A stretch of 64,000 bases of DNA from Bacteroidota bacterium (GTDB lineage: Bacteria; Bacteroidota; Bacteroidia; Chitinophagales; Chitinophagaceae). The stretch covers positions 184,083 to 248,082 of the forward strand of contig JAGWRO010000040.1 of NCBI GenBank assembly GCA_028876495.1, written 5' to 3'. Below the pieces are notes generated by a model, which worked only from the letters and a program-made list of their open reading frames with translations, made no database searches and was not told the DNA's origin. Positions 52,620-61,482 of this stretch are shown piece after piece. Position 1 is the first letter of the stretch. Every line of letters starts with the position of its first letter. Both the position numbers and the translations under genes were made by a program.

Positions 52620-54245
52620 TTATTGGTTTTTGAACATCATTTTTTCCATTTTTGCATCATGCCCGTAAATGTCATCCCGGAAATTTAAAGTACCGTCTTT
52701 GGTAACCCATGCAGTAAAATAAACAATATACACCGGTACTTTGTGTTTCAGTTTTACCCAGGTATTCTTTCCGCTATACATGGCGTCAATGATTTTTGAA
52801 TCGGGCCACTCAGGGTCATTTTTCAGAAGGAATTCGGCAAGTCTTTGCGGTTGTTCAAGCCTGATGCATCCGTGGCTGAAGGCGCGGGCGTTCTGATCAA
52901 ATAAATTTTTCGCCGGTGTATCATGAAAGTAGATATGGTAATTATTCGGAAAAACGAATTTAACCCTGCCTAAAGCATTATCCGCGCCCGGTTTTTGCCT
53001 TATCACCGGCAGCCCGTTGAGTGTGCCTGTCTGTTCCATATTATTTTCCTGAAGATAGTGCCTGTCTCTTCTCATAGCAGGTAATATTTCTTTTCTCACG
53101 ATGCTTTGCGGCACATTCCAGTAAGGGCTGAAAACAATATATTCCAATGAATCGGTAAAAATAACGGTGTTGTGCCCGGCTTTTCCCACCACGATCTTCA
53201 TGCTGAACTCCTGCTGATCTCCATTGATAACATGTAACCTGAATTCCGGGATGTTGGCAACCAGCCTTGTGCCGCTGCTTTCATTGGGCATCCACTTAAG
53301 CCGTTCCATATTTACGAGTATTTGCTCTATTCTGCTTTTTACGTTTACATTCAGTTCTTTGGCTGTTTTAACGCCAAGTGTACCATCCGCGTTCAACCCA
53401 AATCTTTGCTGGGCATGCTTTAGTGCCATTTCCAGTTGAGGCGTAAATACCAATGAAGTGTCTTCTCCGGTGTAATCTCCGGTAATCTTTAAACGTTTTT
53501 TTAATTGCAGAACCGCTATTGCAGAATCACCGGTTTTATAAGCTTTATTGTTGAGGTTGATCTTTTGCCATCCCCCTTTTTTGTCGATTTCATAATACTT
53601 CACGAGCTGATCTCTTAGCAAGGGATAAAACCGGTTTACAGGTTCCCAATCTTCCAGTTTGGTTCCGTTTTTTGCCATCAGCGAATCGAGCAAAGCAACT
53701 GCATCTATTTTTTTTCTTGGAATGTGCCATTGCAATTGTGAAGGATCTATAGTGCCCTCATACACGTCTTTTGTAAATTTAAAAAAGTGCTGTGTTAAGT
53801 GAAGTTCGGTTTGTGTAATTTCTTCTGGCGTTAATTTATAACTATCATCGTCTATCAACTTATCCATGGTATTATGCAATTCCTTATCGTAGATCGAAGT
53901 ATCAATTTTAGCTTTTATATAGGTATTATGAAGATTGTAAAAAGCGCGTGCCTGTTCTGTAAGGCCGTCGCTGCTGAACCAGGCAAAATGATAGTTACGG
54001 TTTTTGTAAAAAATCCGCATCTTCCCGGCTGTAGCCTTGTTTACATGGTTTTTGGCAATATAATTTTCAAGCTTTGCACTGTCTAATTCAAGGTTGGAAT
54101 ACGCATTATTTTCATTGATCGTTGTATCTGTTTTTACAAAGGGATTTTCATTTTTTATTGAAGAACTGCCGCAACTTGTAATAGTCAACAACACAAATAC
54201 TGCTGGCAGTATATTTTTTAAAAAATTATGGTCAAATTTATTCAT
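52620..54245 (-). CDS. L,D-transpeptidase (YcbB-like) lipoprotein
   Basis: 541 aa. Lipobox TITSC, a long N-terminal region, a peptidoglycan-binding domain (AIAVLQLKKRLKITGDYTGED ... LNADGTLGVKTAKELN), and the YkuD catalytic domain with HxxxxxSHGCIRL motif, catalytic Cys460 (RAFSHGCIRLEQP). Forms 3-3 crosslinks in peptidoglycan or attaches proteins to it, at the periplasmic face. Size and order match LdtD/YcbB-type enzymes. Confidence 0.92.
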   Translation of the reverse strand: MNKFDHNFLKNILPAVFVLLTITSCGSSSIKNENPFVKTDTTINENNAYSNLELDSAKLENYIAKNHVNKATAGKMRIFYKNRNYHFAWFSSDGLTEQARAFYNLHNTYIKAKIDTSIYDKELHNTMDKLIDDDSYKLTPEEITQTELHLTQHFFKFTKDVYEGTIDPSQLQWHIPRKKIDAVALLDSLMAKNGTKLEDWEPVNRFYPLLRDQLVKYYEIDKKGGWQKINLNNKAYKTGDSAIAVLQLKKRLKITGDYTGEDTSLVFTPQLEMALKHAQQRFGLNADGTLGVKTAKELNVNVKSRIEQILVNMERLKWMPNESSGTRLVANIPEFRLHVINGDQQEFSMKIVVGKAGHNTVIFTDSLEYIVFSPYWNVPQSIVRKEILPAMRRDRHYLQENNMEQTGTLNGLPVIRQKPGADNALGRVKFVFPNNYHIYFHDTPAKNLFDQNARAFSHGCIRLEQPQRLAEFLLKNDPEWPDSKIIDAMYSGKNTWVKLKHKVPVYIVYFTAWVTKDGTLNFRDDIYGHDAKMEKMMFKNQ

Positions 54246-54328
54246 TTTAAATTAATCTTGTCGAAATAAAACTGTTTGCGTTTACTGTAAAATAAACCTG
54301 AAAAAAGAAATCTTTTATTTATTTACCG

Positions 54329-55345
54329 TTAAATATTTAACGAGATGTTGCTGCTTTCTTTATCTTTTTTTGCCTGTGTTTCTTTTTTCGTATTCTCTGC
54401 GTCAAGCTCATTTTCCTGTACACTGTTTTTTTTACTTTCTACCTCTATTGTCTGAATGGTAACCGTGTATTTGGTAGGGCGTATTTGTCCGCCGTATTTC
54501 ATCGAATAAGCTTTGGTAACTTCTGCGCCAAAGTAAAGTATCATTGACGAAAAATAGATCCACGAGAACAACACCAAAATAGATCCTGCCGCACCGTAGC
54601 TGCTTCCTAAGTTACTTTTTCTTACGTACAAGGTGATCCCAAACTTTGAAAGCATAAAAAGCACAGCGGTAAAAACGGCTCCGGCTGCTACGTCTTTCCA
54701 TTGTATTTCGGCATTGGGTAATACTTTATAAATAATTCCTAATAAAAGGGTAGTTACCAGGAAGGTGATTATAAGGTTGATGAGGTAAATGAGCTGAAAG
54801 GCGATACCGGGAAACATTTGCTGTATTTTTCCTATCAGCCCTTCGAGTAAGGTATTTATTATAAGAGATGCAAGCAGTAAGAAGCTTAGCGATACTACAA
54901 TAGCAAAAGATAAAATGCGGGATAATACTAATTCAAAAATGCCGGTATTCTTTTTAAGTCTCAAATTCCAGATATAATTCAGTGAGCTTTGCATTTCGGT
55001 AAAAACGGTGGTAGCCCCAATGAGCAAAACGGCAAAACCAATAATAGCGGTAAAGGTGCTGCTGCTGTTGTTTACGGAAGCATTTTTAATAATGGATTGA
55101 ATTTGCGATGCAGATGTACTGCCGATCAATCCTTGTAGCTGGCGAACCAAATTCCCTTCAATGGCATTTTGCGACCAGAATAAACCTGCGAGATAAATGA
55201 TCACTACCAGCAACGGCGCCAATGAAAAAATAGTGTAGTAAGCCAGTGAAGCGCTAAGTTTGGTGACCTTGTTTTTTGAAAAACCTGTAGCGGCATTTTT
55301 AAGAATTTCCCATATCCCCGACCATGTTATTTTACCTTCTTCCAT
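54329..55345 (-). CDS. YihY/BrkB-family inner-membrane protein
   Basis: 338 aa with six TM segments (ASLAYYTIFSLAPLLVVIIYL, ILSFAIVVSLSFLLLASLI, LIYLINLIITFLVTTLLLGIIY, YGAAGSILVLFSWIYFSSMILYFGAEV). The YihY pattern YYTIFSLAPLL and GSILVLFSWIYFSS is clear; the C-terminal 50 residues are a charged, non-conserved tail. Once called RNase BN in error; current members are thought to be permeases or envelope proteins of unknown function. Confidence 0.88.
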   Translation of the reverse strand: MEEGKITWSGIWEILKNAATGFSKNKVTKLSASLAYYTIFSLAPLLVVIIYLAGLFWSQNAIEGNLVRQLQGLIGSTSASQIQSIIKNASVNNSSSTFTAIIGFAVLLIGATTVFTEMQSSLNYIWNLRLKKNTGIFELVLSRILSFAIVVSLSFLLLASLIINTLLEGLIGKIQQMFPGIAFQLIYLINLIITFLVTTLLLGIIYKVLPNAEIQWKDVAAGAVFTAVLFMLSKFGITLYVRKSNLGSSYGAAGSILVLFSWIYFSSMILYFGAEVTKAYSMKYGGQIRPTKYTVTIQTIEVESKKNSVQENELDAENTKKETQAKKDKESSNISLNI

Positions 55346-55550
55346 TGCTGCAAATTTCTAATGATATTTTTACGCTGCTGTTTTCAAAAAAGGCACAAAA
55401 GCGATGCCAACAGTAATAAAAGCTCAAAGGGCTTACAGTAAATAAACAAATTTGAATGATTCTTATTTTAGTTTGTATATATAACGTATAAGTGTACACG
55501 CAATATATATCAGGATAAAAGGAATTGCCGGAAAGTGGTATAAATGAAAA

Positions 55551-55571
55551 AGGCCGGAGTAGATCCGGCCT
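55551..55571 (-). terminator. Intrinsic terminator of the DUF4382 gene
   Basis: Stem AGGCCGGA (55551-55558) / TCCGGCCT (55564-55571). In the minus direction it is followed by TTTTCATTT. The plus direction has A-rich sequence, so it is mainly for the minus gene ending at 55594. Confidence 0.75.
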
Positions 55572-55593
55572 CGTAAAAGAAATTTTTTATCTA

Positions 55594-56478
55594 TTATTGG
55601 TGTAGGTTTATAGGCGGAATTTCTACCGACTGGCCATTGGTTACCTGGATCCCTGTGAGTGTGGTATCCTTATATCCAAATGAACCCTGGAACATGATGC
55701 TGTAAGTACCTGCATTAAGCCCCCTGATTTTATATTCTCCATTTTCTTCAGGTTTGGCGGTGGCAGTATCCGTGTCATTCCATGCCGTTACGAAAGGCCT
55801 GGCTGCATAAGGCAATACCGTTCCCTTTATTCCACCGGTATTATGCATCGAGAAAACAGATAGAAATGGCCGTAAATAATAATTGCCATTTAAAGCAACG
55901 ATAGATTTACATACATTAAAGTCAATCCACATAGACGTTTGACCCGGGCGGTACTGGTTATCTTCATCTTCCTGGTGTATTCTTATATACTCATAATTAT
56001 TGGCTTGGCTAAATTGCTGAAGCGGGTAAGTGGTACCTGAAATCACAACAGAATTGTTGGTGCCCAGTGTAAGCCGTACTTTCCTGATGGTTGCAGCCGG
56101 GATATTAACGGTTCCCAAAAGAGTATCTATACCGTTTCTTAGCTTTAAAATGTCATAAACACCGGGTCTGATGGCAAGGGTATCCCAAAACCCGTATTGA
56201 TCCTGGTGATGGTGATCTTCCATATGATCATCTTCATTATCACCATAATGATCATCATTCATGTGCTGGCTGGTATCAATTTTTATTTCCACATACTTTA
56301 TGTCAATAAAAACTGAATCATACTGGCAAGGGTCGTCAGTTAAATAGAGGGCTACCTGCCTTGCGGATGCTGAACTGGCGATAGGTGGAGTTACATTTTT
56401 TTGACATGCAAAGAACAGGAGGGATAGAAGCGCAATCATCGCGCCTGATCCCATGAGGGTTTTTCTTCTGGTTTTCAT
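55594..56478 (-). CDS. DUF4382 lipoprotein
   Basis: 294 aa. Lipobox FFAC (mature Cys25), N-terminal DUF4382 domain (VALYLTDDPCQYDSVFIDIKYVEIKID, GVYDILKLRNGIDTLLGTV, KVRLTLGTNNSVVISG) and a C-terminal carboxypeptidase-like beta domain (GGIKGTVLPYAARPFVTAWNDTDT, YKIRGLNAGTYSIMFQG). A His/Asp-rich loop (MEDHHHQDQYG) near residues 80-95 may bind metal. Anchored in the outer membrane or periplasm; function unknown. Confidence 0.85.
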   Translation of the reverse strand: MKTRRKTLMGSGAMIALLSLLFFACQKNVTPPIASSASARQVALYLTDDPCQYDSVFIDIKYVEIKIDTSQHMNDDHYGDNEDDHMEDHHHQDQYGFWDTLAIRPGVYDILKLRNGIDTLLGTVNIPAATIRKVRLTLGTNNSVVISGTTYPLQQFSQANNYEYIRIHQEDEDNQYRPGQTSMWIDFNVCKSIVALNGNYYLRPFLSVFSMHNTGGIKGTVLPYAARPFVTAWNDTDTATAKPEENGEYKIRGLNAGTYSIMFQGSFGYKDTTLTGIQVTNGQSVEIPPINLHQ

Positions 56479-56828
56479 ATAGGTTTTTTAGTGGTTAAAA
56501 AGATAAATACAAACTTTTCACTTTTGATTTTAGAGGTATTGCCTGTGAGCCAATACAACTTGATCAAAAAGAAGTAATTTAAAGGTAAAAATCAGGTATA
56601 GGTAAGTTTATAAGTTATACGTAATCATAGGTTTCTGTAAAGTTATATAGTTCAATTATCCTGCCAAATTTCCATAGAGTTTTTTACACAAAACAAACAT
56701 TTTTAACTTATTATATAGTGGTTTAAAACTTCAATAAGGTTGGGTAACCAATAAATTTTATTCATTTTGGTTTTGATACTCAATTAAATTAGTAAATTGC
56801 TGACCTTCAAAACTTTAAAATCAATAAT
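56479..56828. other. 350-bp divergent gap
   Basis: AT-rich, no ORF. Contains the word CCAAATTTCCATAGAGTTTT (56664-56683), an 18-of-20 match to one at 25660-25679. No clear promoter box for the sugar-isomerase gene; nothing else recognised. Confidence 0.5.
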
Positions 56829-57719
56829 ATGAAAAAAATTGCTTGTACATTTCTCGGTTTAATGTGCATCGTGGCTCTTACCAGGTGTAATTCGGGAACT
56901 ACCACCAAGACTTCTAAGTCTGATTCAACTGCAACCGCAACAACGGATACCTCAAACGTAACCGCCAACTGGAAACTGGGCGTACAGATGTGGACGTTCC
57001 GTAAGTTTACCTTTGCACAAGCACTGGATAAAGTAGACAGTGCCGGTATTAAATATATTGAAGCGTTCTGGGGCCAGCCTCTTGGTGATGGTATGAAAGA
57101 CAGTTTCGGTATCAGAATGTCTGACGCCAGCAAGGCTAAAATAAAAGACCTGCTGAAACAAAAAGGCATAAGCATCGTTGCCATGGGTGTAATTGCACCT
57201 CCTACTCGCGAGCAATGGAAAGAAGCATTTGATCTTGCCAAAGAATTTGGCCTTAGTTATATTACTGCAGAACCCCGCAAAGATCAATGGGATATGGTAG
57301 ATAGTATGGCTGGTGAGTATGGCATAAAAGTAGCTATTCATGATCATCCAAAACCTGATATGTACTGGAGCCCTGATTCCGTATTGGCTGCCATTAAAGG
57401 ACATCCAAACCTGGGTTCTTGTGCCGATTTAGGTCATTGGGCACGTAACGGAGTAAACCCGGTGGATGCACTTAAAGAACTGGAAGGACATATTTATGGG
57501 GTGCATTTAAAAGACATTGTCAAGTTTGGACAGGTAAATGCTGCTGATACCGTAGTTGGTAAAGGAGTAATTGATTTTCCTCCCATCTTCCAGGAACTAA
57601 AACGCCAGCACTTTAGCGGAATGTTTTCTATAGAGCATGAATCTAACTGGTTGCATAGCCTGCCTGATGTAATAGAAACAAGAAAAATTTATGAAGCGCA
57701 GGTGGCCAAACTGCAATAA
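56829..57719 (+). CDS. Sugar phosphate isomerase/epimerase-like TIM-barrel lipoprotein
   Basis: 296 aa. Lipobox LTRC (Cys21) followed by a Ser/Thr linker, then an AP-endonuclease-2/xylose-isomerase-like TIM barrel (LGVQMWTFRKFTFAQALDKVDS, VAIHDHPKPDMY, GSCADLGHWARNGVNP, GVHLKDIVKFG, FSIEHESNWLHS) with the metal-binding Glu, Asp and His. Exported sugar-handling enzymes of this family act on keto- or inositol-type sugars. Ends at the terminator 57743-57777. Confidence 0.88.
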   Translation: MKKIACTFLGLMCIVALTRCNSGTTTKTSKSDSTATATTDTSNVTANWKLGVQMWTFRKFTFAQALDKVDSAGIKYIEAFWGQPLGDGMKDSFGIRMSDASKAKIKDLLKQKGISIVAMGVIAPPTREQWKEAFDLAKEFGLSYITAEPRKDQWDMVDSMAGEYGIKVAIHDHPKPDMYWSPDSVLAAIKGHPNLGSCADLGHWARNGVNPVDALKELEGHIYGVHLKDIVKFGQVNAADTVVGKGVIDFPPIFQELKRQHFSGMFSIEHESNWLHSLPDVIETRKIYEAQVAKLQ

Positions 57720-57742
57720 ATTATAAAACCTTTTCTTCATAC

Positions 57743-57777
57743 AACCTCACAGTTTGCAAAAGCGGTGAGGTTTTTTT
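57743..57777 (+). terminator. Intrinsic terminator after the sugar-isomerase gene
   Basis: Stem AACCTCAC (57743-57750) / GTGAGGTT (57765-57772) with T7. Confidence 0.85.
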
Positions 57778-58226
57778 ATGTGCTACAGTGAACAGATAAA
57801 TAAAAAGAATTTCTGTTTTGGTGAATTATAACTGTGAAGAATAAACGCAAAAAACCTGTCGTCGTTCTGGTCTCATATCTTTGTACATCCAAAAATTTTG
57901 ACCGGATTACACATAGTAATATTGATTAACCCATCAATTAGGCAGAAGGTGACTTGTGTAAAGTGCAGCAGTCATTTTGGGGTATGTTCCGTAGGAACAT
58001 TTGACGGTTAAAAACAAGAAACCGGTCAGCATTCGTTTCATAGGAACGTTTTGTAATCCATAATATAATCTTTTGCTTGCCCGGTAGCACAAATCGTTCC
58101 TGTGGAACGGATAATTTCATTCCCTTTTCCATATTTTGTGTGTGTCCATCCCTGTGTTTTTTTTTCAAAAATTTCATTTTTTAATGGTATAGATTTGCAA
58201 AAATTTTGCCCGATTAATAGAAGTAA
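57778..58226. other. 449-bp upstream region of mgtA with three REP-like hairpins
   Basis: A bipartite-element copy at 57787-57820, then three small palindromes about 50-60 bp apart: ATGTTCC-GTA-GGAACAT (57984-58000), CGTTTC-ATA-GGAACG (58034-58048) and CGTTCC-TGT-GGAACG (58095-58109), then the -7 box at 58190. An ORF across this region on the minus strand follows the palindromes and is probably not a gene. Confidence 0.65.
58190..58197 (+). promoter_or_regulatory. -7 promoter box of mgtA
   Basis: TAGATTTG, 29 nt before the ATG. A 5' leader this short leaves no room for a known Mg2+ riboswitch. Confidence 0.6.
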
Positions 58227-60929
58227 ATGGAAAATCTCAAAGAGAAAATAAAAAGTAAAATTGCATTTTCAAAAACATTTGGAACCGGGATAGATTTTCA
58301 AGGTGTTGAACTTCGCAAAGCATCCGCGGGTAATAGTGATGTTTTTTTTAAATTGCTTCAAAGTAGCAGCAAGGGCCTTTCTGAAGATGAGATAGAGAAC
58401 AAAAGAAAAATATATGGCCTTAATGAAATTGCTCATGATAAAGCTCCTGCATGGTACGTCCAGTTATTTGAAGCCTTCCTGAACCCGTTTATTATTGTAC
58501 TCATAATACTTGCTGTTATTTCTTTTATAATGGATGTATTGCTTGCGCCACCCGGCGAAGCCGATTACAAGACGGTAATAGTAGTGGGTGTAATGGTGCT
58601 ATTAAGTACCCTTCTTCGTTTCTGGCAGGAGTTTACCAGTAACCGGGCTGCTGAGCAATTAAAAGGCATGGTAAAAACCACGGCTACTGTATTAAGGCAG
58701 GAAACCGGCAAAAAAGAAATTGATATAACAGACCTGGTTCCCGGCGATATTATTTTTTTAAGCGCCGGCGATATGATTCCGGCTGATTGCCGCATTATTC
58801 AATCCAAAGATTTATTTGTAAGCCAGTCAATGCTTACAGGCGAATCGTTGCCCGTGGAAAAAAAAGAATTTTTAATTGTTAACGACGGAAAGAAATCAAC
58901 TTTATCATTAGAGAATATTTGTTTTATGGGCACCAATGTGGTGAGCGGAACGGCTATAGCGATTGCGGTTACCACCGGCAATCTCACTTATTTTGGATCT
59001 ATCGGCAAAGCGATTTCAGGCAAGCGGGCAGAAACAAGTTTTGACAAGGGCATCAATAAAGTGAGCTGGTTGCTTATCAGGTTTATGCTGGTAATGGTGC
59101 CATTGGTTTTTTTTATAAATGGCCTTACAAAAGGGAATTGGTTAGAAGCATTATTATTTGCTATTTCAATTGCAGTAGGCCTTACACCGGAAATGTTGCC
59201 AATGATTGTTACGGCCAACCTTGCCAAGGGCGCTGTAAATATGAGTAAAAGAAAAGTGATTGTAAAGAGGCTGAATGCCATTCAGAATATTGGTGCAATG
59301 GACATTTTATGCACCGATAAAACAGGAACACTCACCATGGACAAGATTGTGCTGGAGCGCCACCTGAACGTGTTTGGGGATGATGATGATGAAGTAATGA
59401 AATGGGCTTACCTCAACAGCTATCATCAAACAGGATTAAAAAATTTATTGGATGTTGCCATATTGGATCACGCAGAGTTACATCACTTCCTGAAGGCAGG
59501 AGATTCATTTAAAAAAATTGACGAGATACCCTTCGATTTTCAGCGGAGAAGAATGAGTGTGATACTGGAAGAAGAAAATGGTAAGCACCTGTTGATCTGT
59601 AAAGGTGCAGTAGAAGAAATTCTTGATCTCTGTAGTTATGCTTTCGACCCGGGACCCGATAAGCAATTGCACATAGAAAATGACAAAATTGTGCCGATGG
59701 ATGATGACATGCGAAAAGTTATTTTAAGCACATCAAAAAAATTAAATGAAGAAGGCTTGCGCGTTTTACTGGTAGCCATAAAAGAAAACGACGAAAGGCC
59801 GCTTACCTATTCTGTGGCCGATGAAAGTAATATGGTTTTAACCGGTTTTATTGGTTTTCTCGATCCTGCCAAGCCCTCTGCAAAACCTGCTATTGAAGCA
59901 TTACAAAAACTGGGGGTAAGTATTAAAGTATTAACCGGGGATAATGAAATAGTAGCTCAAAAGATTTGCCGTGATGTTGGGATTCCTATTCAACACGTAT
60001 TGATGGGTAATGTAATTGCAGAATTAAATGATGAGGAACTTTCGCAAAAGCTTGACGAAACCAGCGTTCTGGCAAAACTTAGCCCCATACAAAAATCAAG
60101 AATCATAAAATTATTACAAGCCAAAGGGCATACCGTCGGATTTATGGGAGATGGTATTAATGATGCAGCAGCACTGCGTGAAGCCGACATCGGAATTTCA
60201 GTAGATACTGCCGTGGATATTGCAAAAGAAAGTGCTGATATTATATTATTGGAAAAAGATTTAATGGTGCTTCGCAAGGGAGTGATCTATGGCAGAAGAA
60301 CATTTGGCAACATCATCAAATACATTAAGATGACGGCCAGCAGTAATTTTGGAAACATGTTCAGCATGCTTGGCGCCAGTGCATTACTTCCTTTTCTGCC
60401 CATGTTGCCAATACAAATTTTAGTGAACAACCTGCTATATGATATATCCCAGATTTCCATACCATGGGATAGGATGGATGAAGATTTTTTAGCAAAACCT
60501 CAAAAGTGGAGCCCCAATGGCATCATGCGTTTCATGCTTTTTATCGGCCCTATCAGTTCTGTATTTGATTATTTAACCTTTGCTGTATTGTGGTTTGTAT
60601 TTAAAGCCAATTCACCTCACTATCAAAGCTTTTTTCAAACAGGTTGGTTTATTGAAAGTTTGTTATCACAAACCTTAATCATTCACATGATACGCACCAA
60701 AAAAATTCCATTCATTCAAAGCTGGGCCACGGCACCTGTAGTGGCCTTAACCTCGTTGATCATGGCAATAGGAATTTATATTCCTTTTTCACCTTTTGCA
60801 GATGCATTTAAAATGCAGGCACTTCCTTTTAGTTTTTTTCCATGGTTGATAGCTATCCTTTTTAGCTATTGCCTGTTAACACAATTAGTTAAAAACTGGT
60901 TCATTCATAAATTTAGTCAATGGCTGTAA
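58227..60929 (+). CDS. mgtA: Magnesium-importing P-type ATPase (MgtA/B type)
   Basis: 900 aa P3B-type ATPase. Phosphorylation site DKTGTLT (Asp364), MLTGESLPVEK, MGDGINDAAALREADIGISVD (hinge), and the P3-specific LTPEMLPMIVTANLAKGA in TM4. Ten TM segments with C-terminal helices from about 700. Imports Mg2+ at low external concentration. A 31-aa membrane ORF overlaps its last codons. The preceding gap contains REP-like hairpins and a bipartite element. Confidence 0.93.
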   Translation: MENLKEKIKSKIAFSKTFGTGIDFQGVELRKASAGNSDVFFKLLQSSSKGLSEDEIENKRKIYGLNEIAHDKAPAWYVQLFEAFLNPFIIVLIILAVISFIMDVLLAPPGEADYKTVIVVGVMVLLSTLLRFWQEFTSNRAAEQLKGMVKTTATVLRQETGKKEIDITDLVPGDIIFLSAGDMIPADCRIIQSKDLFVSQSMLTGESLPVEKKEFLIVNDGKKSTLSLENICFMGTNVVSGTAIAIAVTTGNLTYFGSIGKAISGKRAETSFDKGINKVSWLLIRFMLVMVPLVFFINGLTKGNWLEALLFAISIAVGLTPEMLPMIVTANLAKGAVNMSKRKVIVKRLNAIQNIGAMDILCTDKTGTLTMDKIVLERHLNVFGDDDDEVMKWAYLNSYHQTGLKNLLDVAILDHAELHHFLKAGDSFKKIDEIPFDFQRRRMSVILEEENGKHLLICKGAVEEILDLCSYAFDPGPDKQLHIENDKIVPMDDDMRKVILSTSKKLNEEGLRVLLVAIKENDERPLTYSVADESNMVLTGFIGFLDPAKPSAKPAIEALQKLGVSIKVLTGDNEIVAQKICRDVGIPIQHVLMGNVIAELNDEELSQKLDETSVLAKLSPIQKSRIIKLLQAKGHTVGFMGDGINDAAALREADIGISVDTAVDIAKESADIILLEKDLMVLRKGVIYGRRTFGNIIKYIKMTASSNFGNMFSMLGASALLPFLPMLPIQILVNNLLYDISQISIPWDRMDEDFLAKPQKWSPNGIMRFMLFIGPISSVFDYLTFAVLWFVFKANSPHYQSFFQTGWFIESLLSQTLIIHMIRTKKIPFIQSWATAPVVALTSLIMAIGIYIPFSPFADAFKMQALPFSFFPWLIAILFSYCLLTQLVKNWFIHKFSQWL

Positions 60930-61015
60930 ATAAGGCTACCCGGCAATGGATTTTAGCAATTATTATTATGATGATATTCGTAGTAGTAATTGACTTACTG
61001 GTTAATCATCATTAA
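60920..61015 (+). CDS. 31-residue single-TM peptide overlapping mgtA
   Basis: Begins ATG at 60920, overlapping mgtA by 10 bp in another frame, and ends TAA at 61013-61015. Sequence MAVNKATRQW followed by a hydrophobic segment (ILAIIIMMIFVVVIDLLV) and NHH. Too short for automatic gene finding. Its size and position recall small membrane peptides that tune Mg2+ transporters (MgtS, MgtR), but there is no sequence identity to claim. The overlap suggests translational coupling. Confidence 0.7.
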   Translation: MAVNKATRQWILAIIIMMIFVVVIDLLVNHH

Positions 61016-61482
61016 AAAATATTCTTCTCCGGCTCTCCTGTGGTATTTCCTTACCCCTGGCCTCCGTGGCTCGTGGTACACGAAACAAGTATTATAATTT
61101 TAAGTGGGTAGCAGCTTGAAGGTGCCCCTCCCACTTCGGGTGCCTCACACCTGCCCGCCACTCATGTTATGCGAAAATCTTATCCCGAAAATCCTGATTC
61201 AGACAAAAGATAAGAAAGCTGTTAGTGAGGATACCAACAGCGGCATAAAGGTGCCAGGCCACTTGAAGTGGCCTGACAACTTATACCACCTTCGCCGCAG
61301 CAAAATAAATATTGTAATTATTTATACGTTTACTGTAAATAATTGACTGAACCAGGATTTACAGGATGAAAAGATTAGCAGGATTAATTACATTCTAAAA
61401 TCCTGTAAATTTTACCTTGGGTATTTTCTCTTTTGTGGGCTTGTACATTTAAATTAGTTTAGCAAAAACCCAATTTTACTGT
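61016..61482. other. 467-bp gap with repeats
   Basis: Contains inverted repeats AAATCCTGATTCAG (61189-61202) and CTGAACCAGGATTT (61347-61360; 13 of 14 complementary), CAGGCCACTT-G-AAGTGGCCTG (61255-61275), GCTGTTAGT/ACCAACAGC around 61218-61241, a bipartite-element copy (minus, 61334 to about 61300), and repeated GGTGCC words near 61117-61145. An 80-codon frame here (61104-61346) follows the repeats and looks non-coding. Confidence 0.6.

Noticed and set aside
57938..58177. 79-codon minus-strand ORF upstream of mgtA
   Set aside because: It simply follows the three GTTCC/GGAAC palindromes, has no family resemblance, and lies antisense in a repeat-rich region.
58197..58226. Mg2+ riboswitch before mgtA
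   Set aside because: Only about 20-25 nt lie between the predicted transcript start and the ATG, too short for the known M-box or mgtA leader structures.
61104..61346. 80-codon plus-strand ORF after the mgtA micropeptide
   Set aside because: Composed of repeat words and palindromes (GGTGCC, CAGGCCACTT/AAGTGGCCTG) with no protein-like pattern.
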